From: Methylomonas sp. EFPC3 | GTDB taxonomy: Bacteria > Pseudomonadota > Gammaproteobacteria > Methylococcales > Methylomonadaceae | Direction: 5' to 3' | DNA length: 64,000 nt | Assembly: GCF_029643245.1 (NCBI RefSeq) | Contig: NZ_CP116398.1 | Coordinates: 868,001-932,000, forward strand | Part shown: piece by piece, positions 30,875-38,838 of the stretch | Numbering within the stretch: position 1 is the stretch's first letter | How the letters are laid out: each line of letters opens with the position of its first letter | The notes under the pieces: generated by a model | What the model was told of the DNA's origin: nothing | Seen by the model: the letters and a program-made list of their open reading frames with translations, nothing else | The model's database searches: none | Translations under genes and position numbers: made by a program

Positions 30875-31351
30875 ATGTCGATCGTCGATTTGACCGCCGC
30901 ACCTCATCACCTGCCAACTTTGGCCGCCTGGCACCAAGCGGAATGGGCGTATTTGAATCCGGGCGAAACTTTGCCGATGCGCATCGCCAGGATGCAGGCT
31001 TATTTGCAGGCAGGTCTGATTCCATCGACCTTTGTCTACGAGCGACAAGGTTGTCTGGCCGGGTCGGCGGCCATTGTGGCCTGCGATATGGAAACCCGAC
31101 CGCAGTGGACGCCTTGGTTGGCCAGCGTGTTTGTCGCGCCGCAGTTTCGTCGGCAGGGAATCGGCGGGCGCTTGGTGCGGCATGTCATGGCCCAAGCCGG
31201 TGCGGCCGGTTACGAGCAGTTGTACTTGTTTACCCCGGATCGGGTTGCGTTTTACGAAACTCTGGGGTGGCAGCCTGTTGCCGAGGAAATATACCGCGGC
31301 AGCCGGGTTAGCGTGATGCGGGCGCAATTGCACGATCTTGAAACGGCGTAG
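30875..31351 (+). CDS. GNAT family N-acetyltransferase
   Basis: The 158-residue protein has the GNAT fold: motif A is LASVFVAPQFRRQGIGGRLV near residues 87-106 with the acetyl-CoA loop RRQGIGG, followed by the motif B segment YLFTPDRVAFYETLGWQ. The substrate cannot be read from the sequence. The ATG at 30875 lacks a strong ribosome binding site. The gene diverges from the hybrid kinase and is followed by a separate secreted protein gene. Confidence 0.85.
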   Translation: MSIVDLTAAPHHLPTLAAWHQAEWAYLNPGETLPMRIARMQAYLQAGLIPSTFVYERQGCLAGSAAIVACDMETRPQWTPWLASVFVAPQFRRQGIGGRLVRHVMAQAGAAGYEQLYLFTPDRVAFYETLGWQPVAEEIYRGSRVSVMRAQLHDLETA

Positions 31352-31457
31352 TGTTGGCGGGCGGGCAGACTAGAAAAAACCTTGATTATTAAATGCTTGA
31401 CATCGGCGAGCGATAAATTCTAGGCTCAGTTGACTTTTGCCACAGCCGGAGTACGCC

Positions 31458-33401
31458 ATGAAACGAATTGCGCTCAGTCTTGCCGGGGCCGTGTTAAGCG
31501 GTGTGTTTGTCAATCAGGCGGTGGCGGTCAGTATTACCCAACGGGCCGGCAACAATTTTCGCACCGCCGCCAACAACCAGGAAGTGCTGCTTGACAAGGA
31601 TAACGTCAACCCCGACCGCTTCGGTTTGTTGCGTACCTACGATTTCAACGCCAAAGTCGAAACCCAGCCATTGGTGCTGGAAAACGCGGCCAACGGCGAC
31701 GATTTGGTCGTCGTCACGACGATGAAAAACGAAGTTGTCGGCATCAACGCCCGCACCAATGCCACCGTTTATAACGTCAAATTGGGGCCGGAAATCAGTT
31801 CGCAGGACATGGATATGTGGAAGCACACGCCGACCTGGGGCATATCGGCCACACCTATCGTCGATCCGGCCAGCAATACTTTATTCGTCGCCTCCTGGCA
31901 AAAGAAAAACAACGACAACAAGCTCCGCGACTATTGGGTCTATGCCTTGAATCCCGCGGACGGCAGCCGGAAAGCGCCGCCGGTGAGGATTTTCGGCCGG
32001 TCGCAGGAAGGCAACGGCTGTTGGTTCAACGACGCCGGTGCGGTTTACCGGGAGAATAACCAGACCAAACAATATGTCTATCCCAAGTTGCGCGCCGGTC
32101 TGGCATTGACCGCGAATAACGGCTTGGTCATGGCATTTGCCGCCAACGAGGAAAAACTGCTGGGCGGGCGCAAAAATCCGCACGGTTTCGTCGTCGCCTA
32201 CGATACCCGTGCGCTGCTGGGGCAGCCGGGGTTCTCCAAAGAAGCGGCGATCTTCTGCGCGACCGCGTTCAATTCGTGGGGCGCCGGCATCTGGCACGCC
32301 GGCGGCGCACCGGTCACCGAAGACGACATGATCTACGTCGCCACTTCCAACGGTACGTCCAATAACGGCGGCGTCGATCTGGCGGAAAGCATGATCAAAC
32401 TGCGCTTCAAGCCCGGCCTTGGCGGCGCCCGGCCGCTGTTGGAGCAAGTGGATTATTACAAAGCCTTTCTTGACGAGCGGGTTGCGCCAAAGGATTGCCT
32501 ATGGCGGGACAACGACTCGGAAGTGTCCTGCGGCCGGGCCGGTGCCGGTTCCGCTGGCGCGGATTGGGATTTCGGCGCAGCCGGGCCGATGCTGGTGCCG
32601 GGTTCGAGTTTGCTGCTGCAAGGTACCAAGGACGGCATCATTTATTCGTTGGATAAATTCAATCTGGGGAAAAACGATCGCTTCAACCAGTTGCTGTCCA
32701 AACCGCCGCTGGTGGCGACTTACTACGGCGGCGGCATCGACGAGAACTGGGACAGGGCGCAGCACCTGAACCGCAGTCTACCGTGCCCGGCGGCCGGCCA
32801 CAGCGACCACGGCTGGTTCGTACCCTGCGGCGATCCGGAAAACAACAAGATGCACCATATCCATGCCTTGGCGCTGGCGCAACGCGACCAGAGCGGCGGT
32901 ATCGTCTACGTCTGGGGCGAAAATTCGCGGTTGAAGGCTTACGATTTCTCGACGCTGGACGGCAAATTACCCAGCTTCCGCGCCGAAGCCGACGATCTGG
33001 CCTCGGTCGGCGTCGCCTCTCCCGGCGGCATGCCCGGCGGTTTGCTGATGGTTTCCGGCAAACCCTCGGCCGCATCGGCGTTTCCGCACGCTATCGACTT
33101 CGGTTCTGCCCTTATCTGGACGGTTTATTCCAAATTCGGCGACGCAAATAAGGAGTTCGCCGAAGGCCAGTTGATTGCTTACGACGCGACCACGGTGCTG
33201 CCGGGCAACAAGCTGAAACGCCTGTTCCGTACCGGCGACGACAATAACGGCGGCCTGGGCAAAATGTCGCGGATGATCCCGCCGGTGGTCGCCAACGGTC
33301 GGGTGTATGTGATGATCTACCGAATCGGCACCTCGGATTGCACCGCGCCGGATAACCAGTTGCCGGTTTGCAGCCAGTTGAAGGTGTACGGTCTGAAATA
33401 G
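31458..33401 (+). CDS. Secreted PQQ-like beta-propeller protein
   Basis: The 647-residue protein has a Sec signal peptide (MKRIALSLAGAVLSGVFVNQ, cleavage near residue 24) and then repeated segments resembling PQQ/WD-like propeller blades, for example VVTTMKNEVVGINARTNATV, FVVAYDTRALLG, LLQGTKDGIIYSLDKFN and VYVWGENSRLKAYDF. Six cysteines in the mature part could form disulphides. It is probably a periplasmic or extracellular eight-blade-like propeller of unknown function. No methanol dehydrogenase calcium or PQQ ligand motif is obvious. I chose ATG 31458 with GGAG upstream; the longer frame starts at a TTG. Confidence 0.6.
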   Translation: MKRIALSLAGAVLSGVFVNQAVAVSITQRAGNNFRTAANNQEVLLDKDNVNPDRFGLLRTYDFNAKVETQPLVLENAANGDDLVVVTTMKNEVVGINARTNATVYNVKLGPEISSQDMDMWKHTPTWGISATPIVDPASNTLFVASWQKKNNDNKLRDYWVYALNPADGSRKAPPVRIFGRSQEGNGCWFNDAGAVYRENNQTKQYVYPKLRAGLALTANNGLVMAFAANEEKLLGGRKNPHGFVVAYDTRALLGQPGFSKEAAIFCATAFNSWGAGIWHAGGAPVTEDDMIYVATSNGTSNNGGVDLAESMIKLRFKPGLGGARPLLEQVDYYKAFLDERVAPKDCLWRDNDSEVSCGRAGAGSAGADWDFGAAGPMLVPGSSLLLQGTKDGIIYSLDKFNLGKNDRFNQLLSKPPLVATYYGGGIDENWDRAQHLNRSLPCPAAGHSDHGWFVPCGDPENNKMHHIHALALAQRDQSGGIVYVWGENSRLKAYDFSTLDGKLPSFRAEADDLASVGVASPGGMPGGLLMVSGKPSAASAFPHAIDFGSALIWTVYSKFGDANKEFAEGQLIAYDATTVLPGNKLKRLFRTGDDNNGGLGKMSRMIPPVVANGRVYVMIYRIGTSDCTAPDNQLPVCSQLKVYGLK

Positions 33402-33733
33402 CCGGTGATTGTGAGTTGTTCCGCGCTATTCGGTTGCGAGGTTGGTTGGCTGGTTTCGACCCCAAGGCGACAGTCGGTTGAGACTTCCAATGACTGCTAA
33501 TGGATAATAAGCTGAATCTGCATGTGTTGAAGTAGGCTGAATGATAATGAAACCCAGCTTTAAGCCATTAAATCCGGGATCGCTGTCGCTCACCCCAGCC
33601 CGCGGCCCTAGACGCTTACGTAAGCTTTCGTACCGTTGGACTTCACCCAACTTAAATCTAGGTCAAACACCCCCGTCCTACCGGAAACATGCCTACAAAT
33701 CAACTTGTTAGAGCATAAGCTGAGAGGATTGGG
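33402..33733. other. Intergenic region left of the AT-rich cassette
   Basis: No gene is supported. The segment at about 33575-33600 (AATCCGGGATCGCTGTCGCT) resembles the short dispersed repeats common in such genomes. Composition becomes AT-rich from about 33680 onward, marking the left boundary of the accessory island. Confidence 0.35.
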
Positions 33734-33788
33734 TTTGAAGGTGATGAAAAGGGTTCATTCACCTTCAAATTAGAATTTTTAATTTGAA
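33734..33788. terminator. Two overlapping hairpins at the end of the AT-rich cassette
   Basis: TTTGAAGGTGA (33734-33744) pairs with TCACCTTCAAA (33759-33769) and the stem extends inward past a one-base bulge. A second stem, TTCAAATTA (33764-33772) with TAATTTGAA (33780-33788), shares its left arm with the first, so the two are mutually exclusive. They lie between convergent genes and probably act as a transcript end for the minus-strand cassette. Confidence 0.5.
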
Positions 33789-33799
33789 TAAAAATAAAG

Positions 33800-34231
33800 T
33801 TACATACAAACTACACCCCAAGCATAACCGCCAGCTGGGCAATAATAAGCACATGCTTGAGGTGCTGAATATCCGCTTTCACACCTTGGATCCTTTCTTT
33901 GATTGCCAGCCTCAAATCCCCAGCATCCGCATTGAGCCAAAACTGTACCTGAAGGAGCGCCGCCCTGCCTATTCCCTCTGATTCGTGATGATTGACCACC
34001 AGGGGAATTATCCGGGTTTCCATTCTCTTCCTGTTCATCATTATCATCCTTTAAAGCATCAAGAACGTCTCTTTTGCTCATTTCACAGGTTTCTGCTATG
34101 TCCGAAACACTAGCACCTTTATTGCTTAACCGCTGAACTTTAGTGGCACTACAATCTGCAACAGCAATAGTAGAAAATATAAAAAATAGAATATTTATTA
34201 CAGAAAATTTGATGTAACAACTCTTGATCAT
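33800..34231 (-). CDS. Small secreted Cys-rich protein with HTH-like segment
   Basis: I know of no assigned function. The 143-residue protein has a signal peptide (about 1-25, ending VADC). A helix-turn-helix-like stretch follows (VQRLSNKGASVSDIAETCEM, residues 32-51, then SKRDVLDALKDD), then an acidic low-complexity linker, then a compact Cys/Gly/Pro-rich tail with about six cysteines (CGCWGFEAGN to YYCPAGGYAWGVVCM). The tail looks like a disulphide-bonded extracellular module. The segment DIAETCEMSKRD is similar to one in the neighbouring protease. Its ATG overlaps the protease stop by 4 nt. Base composition is much more AT-rich than the chromosome around it. Confidence 0.7.
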   Translation of the reverse strand: MIKSCYIKFSVINILFFIFSTIAVADCSATKVQRLSNKGASVSDIAETCEMSKRDVLDALKDDNDEQEENGNPDNSPGGQSSRIRGNRQGGAPSGTVLAQCGCWGFEAGNQRKDPRCESGYSAPQACAYYCPAGGYAWGVVCM

Positions 34232-35172
34232 GAATTACCTCCAAGTGCGTTTACACACAAATTATGTATATCGTTTAATGATTTCATAAACCCTTCTTTA
34301 GTAAACCCCATGCGCTTCAAACCGTCTAATGAGCCAGGAAAATCTATTAGTTCATCTCGGTTAATTAGTTTGTCAACCCTGCATGAAACAGGTGGGTGAT
34401 TATCTCTATTATTAGTGCCATCCTCACTTTCTAAAAGACCAAAAATCCAGAATGAGGTAAATAGAGCACCTTGAGGTTGGAATCCAGCCTTTGACGCTAA
34501 TTTCGCACCAAAAGCATCAGCATCATATTCTTGTTTCTGTAACAAAGAGCGAGTTAAAGAATGGCCTGATTTATGGTTTAAAACCAGATGTCCTATTTCA
34601 TGAGCAACAATAAAAGCGAGAGAGTCAACGACAATATTTACTTTCATGTTATAAACATCCTGATCCTCACGAAGGGCAGACGCCTCTCGCTTAGATATTT
34701 TGCAAATTTCGGCGAAATCCTTGAAATAAACTTCGCTTTCTCCTCGAAGTTTTCTATAATAAACATCTACTAACGTATTTGGATATTTTTTGAATTTTTC
34801 AACGCACTCTGGCTTTACCCAGGCTAAAGAATAAGCATCTGCAAAATTGAAAAGAGTTACAATCAAACCAATTGGTATGATGACTTCCATTTTTTTTCTA
34901 TTTGAAAACGCATTAAAATCAGAAAACCTTACCACTCGAAAACTTGTTTCATCTAGCACTTCCTTAGTCTGATTGTCCGCAACATTTCTAAATTCGGGTA
35001 ACAATCGTTTTTGCCAAGTTCGCATTCCTGCATCGTGGAAAACTTGCCACGTGTCTTCTATTTCTTTTTCTGACCCTAAAGCAGGAATTGAATGGCAACA
35101 CCAAAAAATAACAAATATAAAGCCAACCGAACTAAAAGAGAATGAAAATTTAATGTTACAACGACTATTCAT
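34228..35172 (-). CDS. Secreted M48-like metalloprotease
   Basis: The 314-residue protein has a signal peptide or anchor at about 10-33 (SFSFSSVGFIFVIFWCCHSI), and a zinc-protease signature HEIGH at 191-195 with the downstream glutamate in EYDADAFG at 215-222, the layout of M48 (Ste24/HtpX/BepA-like) peptidases. Residues 152-163 (DFAEICKISKRE) resemble a segment of the small Cys-rich protein downstream. The ATG at 35172 follows AAGGAGAG; an upstream in-frame start at 35205 is inside the previous gene. It overlaps both neighbours, so the three genes form one operon. The role may be envelope quality control or maturation of the Cys-rich partner; this is inference. Confidence 0.72.
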   Translation of the reverse strand: MNSRCNIKFSFSFSSVGFIFVIFWCCHSIPALGSEKEIEDTWQVFHDAGMRTWQKRLLPEFRNVADNQTKEVLDETSFRVVRFSDFNAFSNRKKMEVIIPIGLIVTLFNFADAYSLAWVKPECVEKFKKYPNTLVDVYYRKLRGESEVYFKDFAEICKISKREASALREDQDVYNMKVNIVVDSLAFIVAHEIGHLVLNHKSGHSLTRSLLQKQEYDADAFGAKLASKAGFQPQGALFTSFWIFGLLESEDGTNNRDNHPPVSCRVDKLINRDELIDFPGSLDGLKRMGFTKEGFMKSLNDIHNLCVNALGGNS

Positions 35173-35848
35173 TGTATAGCTCTCCTTGCTCAAACCAAGG
35201 GGCAATAGTAGTTAATGTATCGCGCTCATTTTTATTAAGATTTAATGGATTTTTATTAAAAGATTCTCCTTTATTTTTCCATAAGTTAACGTCTTCTTCT
35301 CCAAGTCTTTCGACTAATATATTATTGCGTAATTTTTCTAAGTTTTCTGCCGCACCCTTTAAGTCATCAAGTGCTGGCCCTAGCACTCTTTGATCATTAC
35401 CATTTAACGTTGCCACTCTAATTGCAGTATTTAGGCTTCTTATTAGCCTCAAAAGCTCTTTTTCTCCTGATATATCTGCTGCACCGTTATATTCAAAAAG
35501 CTTTAAATGTCTTTGACCTGTTGAAGTAAGAATGCTATTTTGATTGTTGACTAACGCTGGCATATTAAGTAGTTTTTCTATACTTGGATTATCAGCAAAA
35601 TCAATCGATGGGGATTTTATAAGCGAAACAAGTAGGACGGTTGCACCGAATAAAGCAAAAAATACACCAGGTGCAATTCTTTTAATTACAAAACTGAAGT
35701 CCTTGCGCTTAACTTCAGCCTCACCTACGTCATTAAGAGGAAATGCAAAAAGCTTCCAGCCAAGCGTGATTGATATTCCCGCAAATATAACTATAATGAT
35801 TCTCTCTACAATTCTGCCGATGATTAACGTATTTAAAATATCTAGCAT
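35165..35848 (-). CDS. Membrane protein of unknown function, first gene of AT-rich cassette
   Basis: The 227-residue protein has two N-terminal hydrophobic segments (about 8-33 and 55-78) and a helical, charged C-terminal half (about 90-227) probably forming a soluble domain. No family is recognised. It overlaps the protease gene by 8 nt. There is no Shine-Dalgarno sequence before its ATG, and an AT-rich block with TATTATATATT lies just upstream, suggesting the cassette promoter. Composition differs strongly from the chromosome, a sign of transfer. Confidence 0.6.
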   Translation of the reverse strand: MLDILNTLIIGRIVERIIIVIFAGISITLGWKLFAFPLNDVGEAEVKRKDFSFVIKRIAPGVFFALFGATVLLVSLIKSPSIDFADNPSIEKLLNMPALVNNQNSILTSTGQRHLKLFEYNGAADISGEKELLRLIRSLNTAIRVATLNGNDQRVLGPALDDLKGAAENLEKLRNNILVERLGEEDVNLWKNKGESFNKNPLNLNKNERDTLTTIAPWFEQGELYNE

Positions 35849-36432
35849 ATGAAAATATATAATAGATTGAAGGTTAACTTGTGCTTAGGAATATAATAAA
35901 TTTTTCTTGATCATAGCATATGAATAATGCGTGGACTATAGTACATATGTACTGGTACAAAATTCTAACTAAACGGAACCTCTAACAGGTTGGTGAAAAA
36001 CTCATTTTTGACCCTGACTCAGCCTGTATTTAGTTGAAGTATGATATTGCAGACACTATATATTGAGTAAGCTGAACAAAATTAGCGCCTGAAATATGGT
36101 TTTTCACCAATCTGCTACCCCCCCCCAACCAGGCGAACTCTAGGATTCCCCAAGAATCAGGTCTTGCAATCAAGTATCGAAAGCTAAAGTGACTGACAGT
36201 TATACATTCAACTGCCGTCATTTGTGAAAGAAGCGCAGTCGTCAGCTTTTGGCCGCTAGTCAACACTCCCTTTGCCGGTTAGTCCAGGTGGCCCGGAACA
36301 AGCGTTAGCGTTTCCAGTAAGCTTTAAATCACCAGAAACCCCGTTCGGCATATTCCGACACAGATGATGGGATTCTTTAAATTCATTGGAGATTACGACC
36401 TGCCACGAGGGTAAGCACTGCGTAGCTTTAGG
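35849..36432. other. Intergenic region right of the AT-rich cassette
   Basis: No gene is supported in this 580-bp gap. The part next to the cassette (35849-35960) is very AT-rich and probably holds its promoter. A MITE-like element lies at 35984-36116, followed by a run of nine C. An open frame at 36030-36266 on the minus strand has no ribosome binding site and crosses the element. The remaining part (36270-36430) returns to chromosomal composition. Confidence 0.4.
35984..36116. mobile_element. MITE-like element or IS remnant with 18-bp inverted ends
   Basis: AACAGGTTGGTGAAAAAC (35984-36001) and GTTTTTCACCAATCTGCT (36099-36116) are inverted repeats matching at 16 of 18 bases, 97 bp apart. 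The interior has no transposase frame. The arrangement suggests a non-autonomous transposable element or the collapsed ends of an insertion sequence. No clear target duplication is seen. Confidence 0.5.
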
Positions 36433-37767
36433 TCAAAGCATCCACAGCCAGCCGCCCAGCGCGGCGCCGGCAATGACCGGGATAATGCCGAGTTTGAACC
36501 GAAACAACGCCAACAGCGCGGCCAGACTCAGCCCGGCGGCAAACAGGTCGAACGATCCGTTCCAGCCCTGCGGCCAGAACACGTGGTAAGCAAAAAATAC
36601 GGCCAGATTGACGATGACGCCGACCACGGCGGCGGTGACGCCAGTCAGCGGGGCGGTGAATTTCAGATTGCCATGGGTGGTTTCCACCAGCGGGCCGCCG
36701 GCCAGAATGAATAAAAAGCTGGGCAGGTAGGTAAAGTAGGTGACGACCACGGCTGCCAAGCTGCCCGCTAAAAACGCGGAATCCGCGCCAAACCAGGCTT
36801 GGCCCCAACCCGCCACGAAACCGACGAAGGTGTTGACCATGATAAGAGGCCCTGGCGTGGTTTCCCCCAGCGCCAGCGCGTCGATCATTTGCTGTGGCGT
36901 CAGCCAGTGGTAGTGCTCGACCGCCCCCTGATAGACGTAAGGCAATACCGCATAGGCGCCACCGAAGGTCAGCCAGGCGGCTTTGGTAAAGAACCAGCCC
37001 ATTTGGGTCAAACCGCCCTGCCAGCCGTATTCTGCGCACAGCCAGCCCAGCACGCCGGCCCACAGCACCAGGCCTATAGCCAACAGGCGGTAAAACTTGC
37101 CCCACCTGAATAGGGCGTGCGCTGGCGTTGGCGTATCGTCGTCGATCACGGCCGGGCCGAAATTGGCCTTGGTGCTGCCGTGGCCGCCGCCGACCGCAAA
37201 ATACTGCGGCGCCCATTTACCGCCGGCGGCGCCAATCAAGCCGGCCGCAATCACGATCAATGGAAACGGCAATTGCAACGCAAAAATGGCGATAAAGGCT
37301 GCCGCCGCCATCGCCCACAGCCAGCGGTTTTTCAAGGCCCGCGAACCGATCCGATAGGCAGCAAACAACACGATCGCCGTGACGGCGGGTTTGATGCCGT
37401 ACAACAAGCCGGCCACCGTGGGCAGGTCGCCGAACCGCATGTACACCCAGCCCAGGCCGATCAAAATCAACAGCGCCGGCAGAAAAAACAGGCCACCGGC
37501 GATCAATGCGCCCGGCGTCTTGTGCAGCAACCAACCGATGTAAGTCGCCAGTTGTTGCGCTTCCGGGCCGGGCAATACCATGCAGTAATTCAAGGCGTGC
37601 AGATAGCGTGTTTCGCTGATCCAGCGTCGGCGTTCGACCAACTCCTGGTGCATGATGGCAATCTGGCCGGCCGGGCCGCCAAAGCTGATGAAGCCCAGTT
37701 TCAGCCAGAATTTGCCGGCTTCGCCGAGGCTGGGGCTGACAGGTGCTTGCTGCGGATTTTGGTTCAT
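36433..37767 (-). CDS. chrA: Chromate transporter ChrA, two-domain form
   Basis: ChrA (444 residues) is a proton-linked exporter of chromate in the CHR superfamily. Two homologous halves are present: the first begins GFISFGGPAGQIAIMHQELV with LNYCMVLPGPEAQQLATYIG, the second has AAWLTFGGAYAVLPYVYQGA and ALALGETTPGPLIMVNTFVG. About ten membrane helices are spread over both halves. The length is that of long-chain CHR proteins. Three membrane or transport genes follow upstream on the same strand but with a 48-nt or larger gap. It may confer chromate resistance; sulphate-related roles have been suggested for some relatives. Confidence 0.93.
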   Translation of the reverse strand: MNQNPQQAPVSPSLGEAGKFWLKLGFISFGGPAGQIAIMHQELVERRRWISETRYLHALNYCMVLPGPEAQQLATYIGWLLHKTPGALIAGGLFFLPALLILIGLGWVYMRFGDLPTVAGLLYGIKPAVTAIVLFAAYRIGSRALKNRWLWAMAAAAFIAIFALQLPFPLIVIAAGLIGAAGGKWAPQYFAVGGGHGSTKANFGPAVIDDDTPTPAHALFRWGKFYRLLAIGLVLWAGVLGWLCAEYGWQGGLTQMGWFFTKAAWLTFGGAYAVLPYVYQGAVEHYHWLTPQQMIDALALGETTPGPLIMVNTFVGFVAGWGQAWFGADSAFLAGSLAAVVVTYFTYLPSFLFILAGGPLVETTHGNLKFTAPLTGVTAAVVGVIVNLAVFFAYHVFWPQGWNGSFDLFAAGLSLAALLALFRFKLGIIPVIAGAALGGWLWML

Positions 37768-37815
37768 AGTCTGGGCCGGCGGCTGATACCGATTTTTACC
37801 ATGAGTAATTGGGGT

Positions 37816-38028
37816 TCAGTTCGGCCATTTTCTGACCCAAAGATGGCGGCCCCAGTATAAAAACACCGGAAACAGGCCCCACCAGAAAAAATGTTCCAGC
37901 CGGCCGGTCGCTTCGTCGCCGTAGGGGACGACGAAAGCCGGTACCGCCAGCATCCAGAGTGCGGATAAGACCACCGCCAGTTTGTTTTTGCGGTTTAACC
38001 GCCGGAACCAGGTAATTGCTCTGATCAT
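37816..38028 (-). CDS. Small membrane protein
   Basis: A 70-residue protein starting MIRAITWFRRLNRKNKLAVV has one or two hydrophobic segments (LAVVLSALWMLAVPAFVV and a Trp/Phe-rich stretch near 48-62). No family is recognised. The ATG at 38028 overlaps the stop of the preceding gene (ATGA), which makes it a coupled partner of that membrane protein. The upstream extension of the frame is a shadow. Confidence 0.55.
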   Translation of the reverse strand: MIRAITWFRRLNRKNKLAVVLSALWMLAVPAFVVPYGDEATGRLEHFFWWGLFPVFLYWGRHLWVRKWPN

Positions 38029-38585
38029 ATTTGCTCGCCGTCGAGGCGGCGGACTTTTGCACCAAGGAAATTGCGTAGCAACGACACGGCGACGATGGCG
38101 GCGGCGAATCCACCGCAAGCCCACAGAAAGGGTTGCACGTAACCGATGATCACGGCGCAGCCGACCAGAAAAAAGCCCAGGAAACTGAATTCCCAGCCGA
38201 TGTGGTAACCGTCCAGCATCGCCGCCAAGCCCAAAATCAGCAATATCACCAAGTCGGCGCTGACGCCGGACAATTGGCCGGACTTATTCAAAAACGCTGC
38301 GGCGATCACGACCACGATGGTATGCAGCCAATGCATTGCCTGCGCCTTCAACACCTGACCGAAATCGGCGGCGCCGTTTTTGGCCTGCAGCCAGGACACG
38401 AACACCGAAAGCGAACCGAATACGAACACCATAGCCAGCCAGTAACCGTAGCCGTCGTTCGGATTGAAATCGGTAATGTAAATTCCGGCCAGAGATAACA
38501 AAACCAGCAGAATAAACACGCTCTGTTCGACAAAAACGTAGCGCTTGCCGGGTTCGGTTTCGGGTATTGACGGTTCTTGATACAT
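38025..38585 (-). CDS. Multi-pass membrane protein of unknown function
   Basis: The 187-residue protein has about five hydrophobic segments (from FVEQSVFILLVLLSLAGIYI to FAAAIVAVSLL). No family is recognised. AGGAAG precedes the ATG at 38585; the longer frame begins at TTG without support. It is translationally coupled to the 70-residue membrane protein downstream. The pair lies between nhaD and chrA on the same strand, but spacing of more than 200 bp to nhaD suggests a separate transcript. Confidence 0.55.
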   Translation of the reverse strand: MYQEPSIPETEPGKRYVFVEQSVFILLVLLSLAGIYITDFNPNDGYGYWLAMVFVFGSLSVFVSWLQAKNGAADFGQVLKAQAMHWLHTIVVVIAAAFLNKSGQLSGVSADLVILLILGLAAMLDGYHIGWEFSFLGFFLVGCAVIIGYVQPFLWACGGFAAAIVAVSLLRNFLGAKVRRLDGEQI

Positions 38586-38657
38586 GCTTGGGCTTCCTGA
38601 AAAATGGTGCGGTTGGGACAAGGGGTTTTATTAACCCGGCTTTTAAATAGGGTCGCT

Positions 38658-38710
38658 CCCGCCAAAGCGGGGGCCCAGAATCAATAGTGGATTCCCGACT
38701 TCGCGGGAAT
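38658..38710. repeat. Dispersed palindromic intergenic repeat
   Basis: Two small hairpins lie in the gap downstream of nhaD: CCCGC/GCGGG (38658-38671) and ATTCCCG/CGGGAAT (38691-38710). The text around them (CGGGAATGACG) is the sort of sequence repeated many times in proteobacterial genomes. Only one copy is in the window. Confidence 0.45.
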
Positions 38711-38838
38711 GACGACTCCAGGGAATTTAAGGGCCTGGTGAATAGTTCACGTGGCCGCGGTGCATTCATTAGATGGCTCAGCATAGCGCGGCATCGGCTC
38801 GCAGGTAAAGCCGGCTGGCCGCCGTGCGGGCCAGTCGG

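Noticed and set aside
36118..36126. Run of nine C as a possible phase-variation tract
   Set aside because: It is not inside a credible gene or promoter, so no switching function can be supported.
36030..36266. A 78-codon minus-strand frame across the MITE-like element
   Set aside because: No Shine-Dalgarno sequence and no recognisable transposase residues; it crosses the element boundary.
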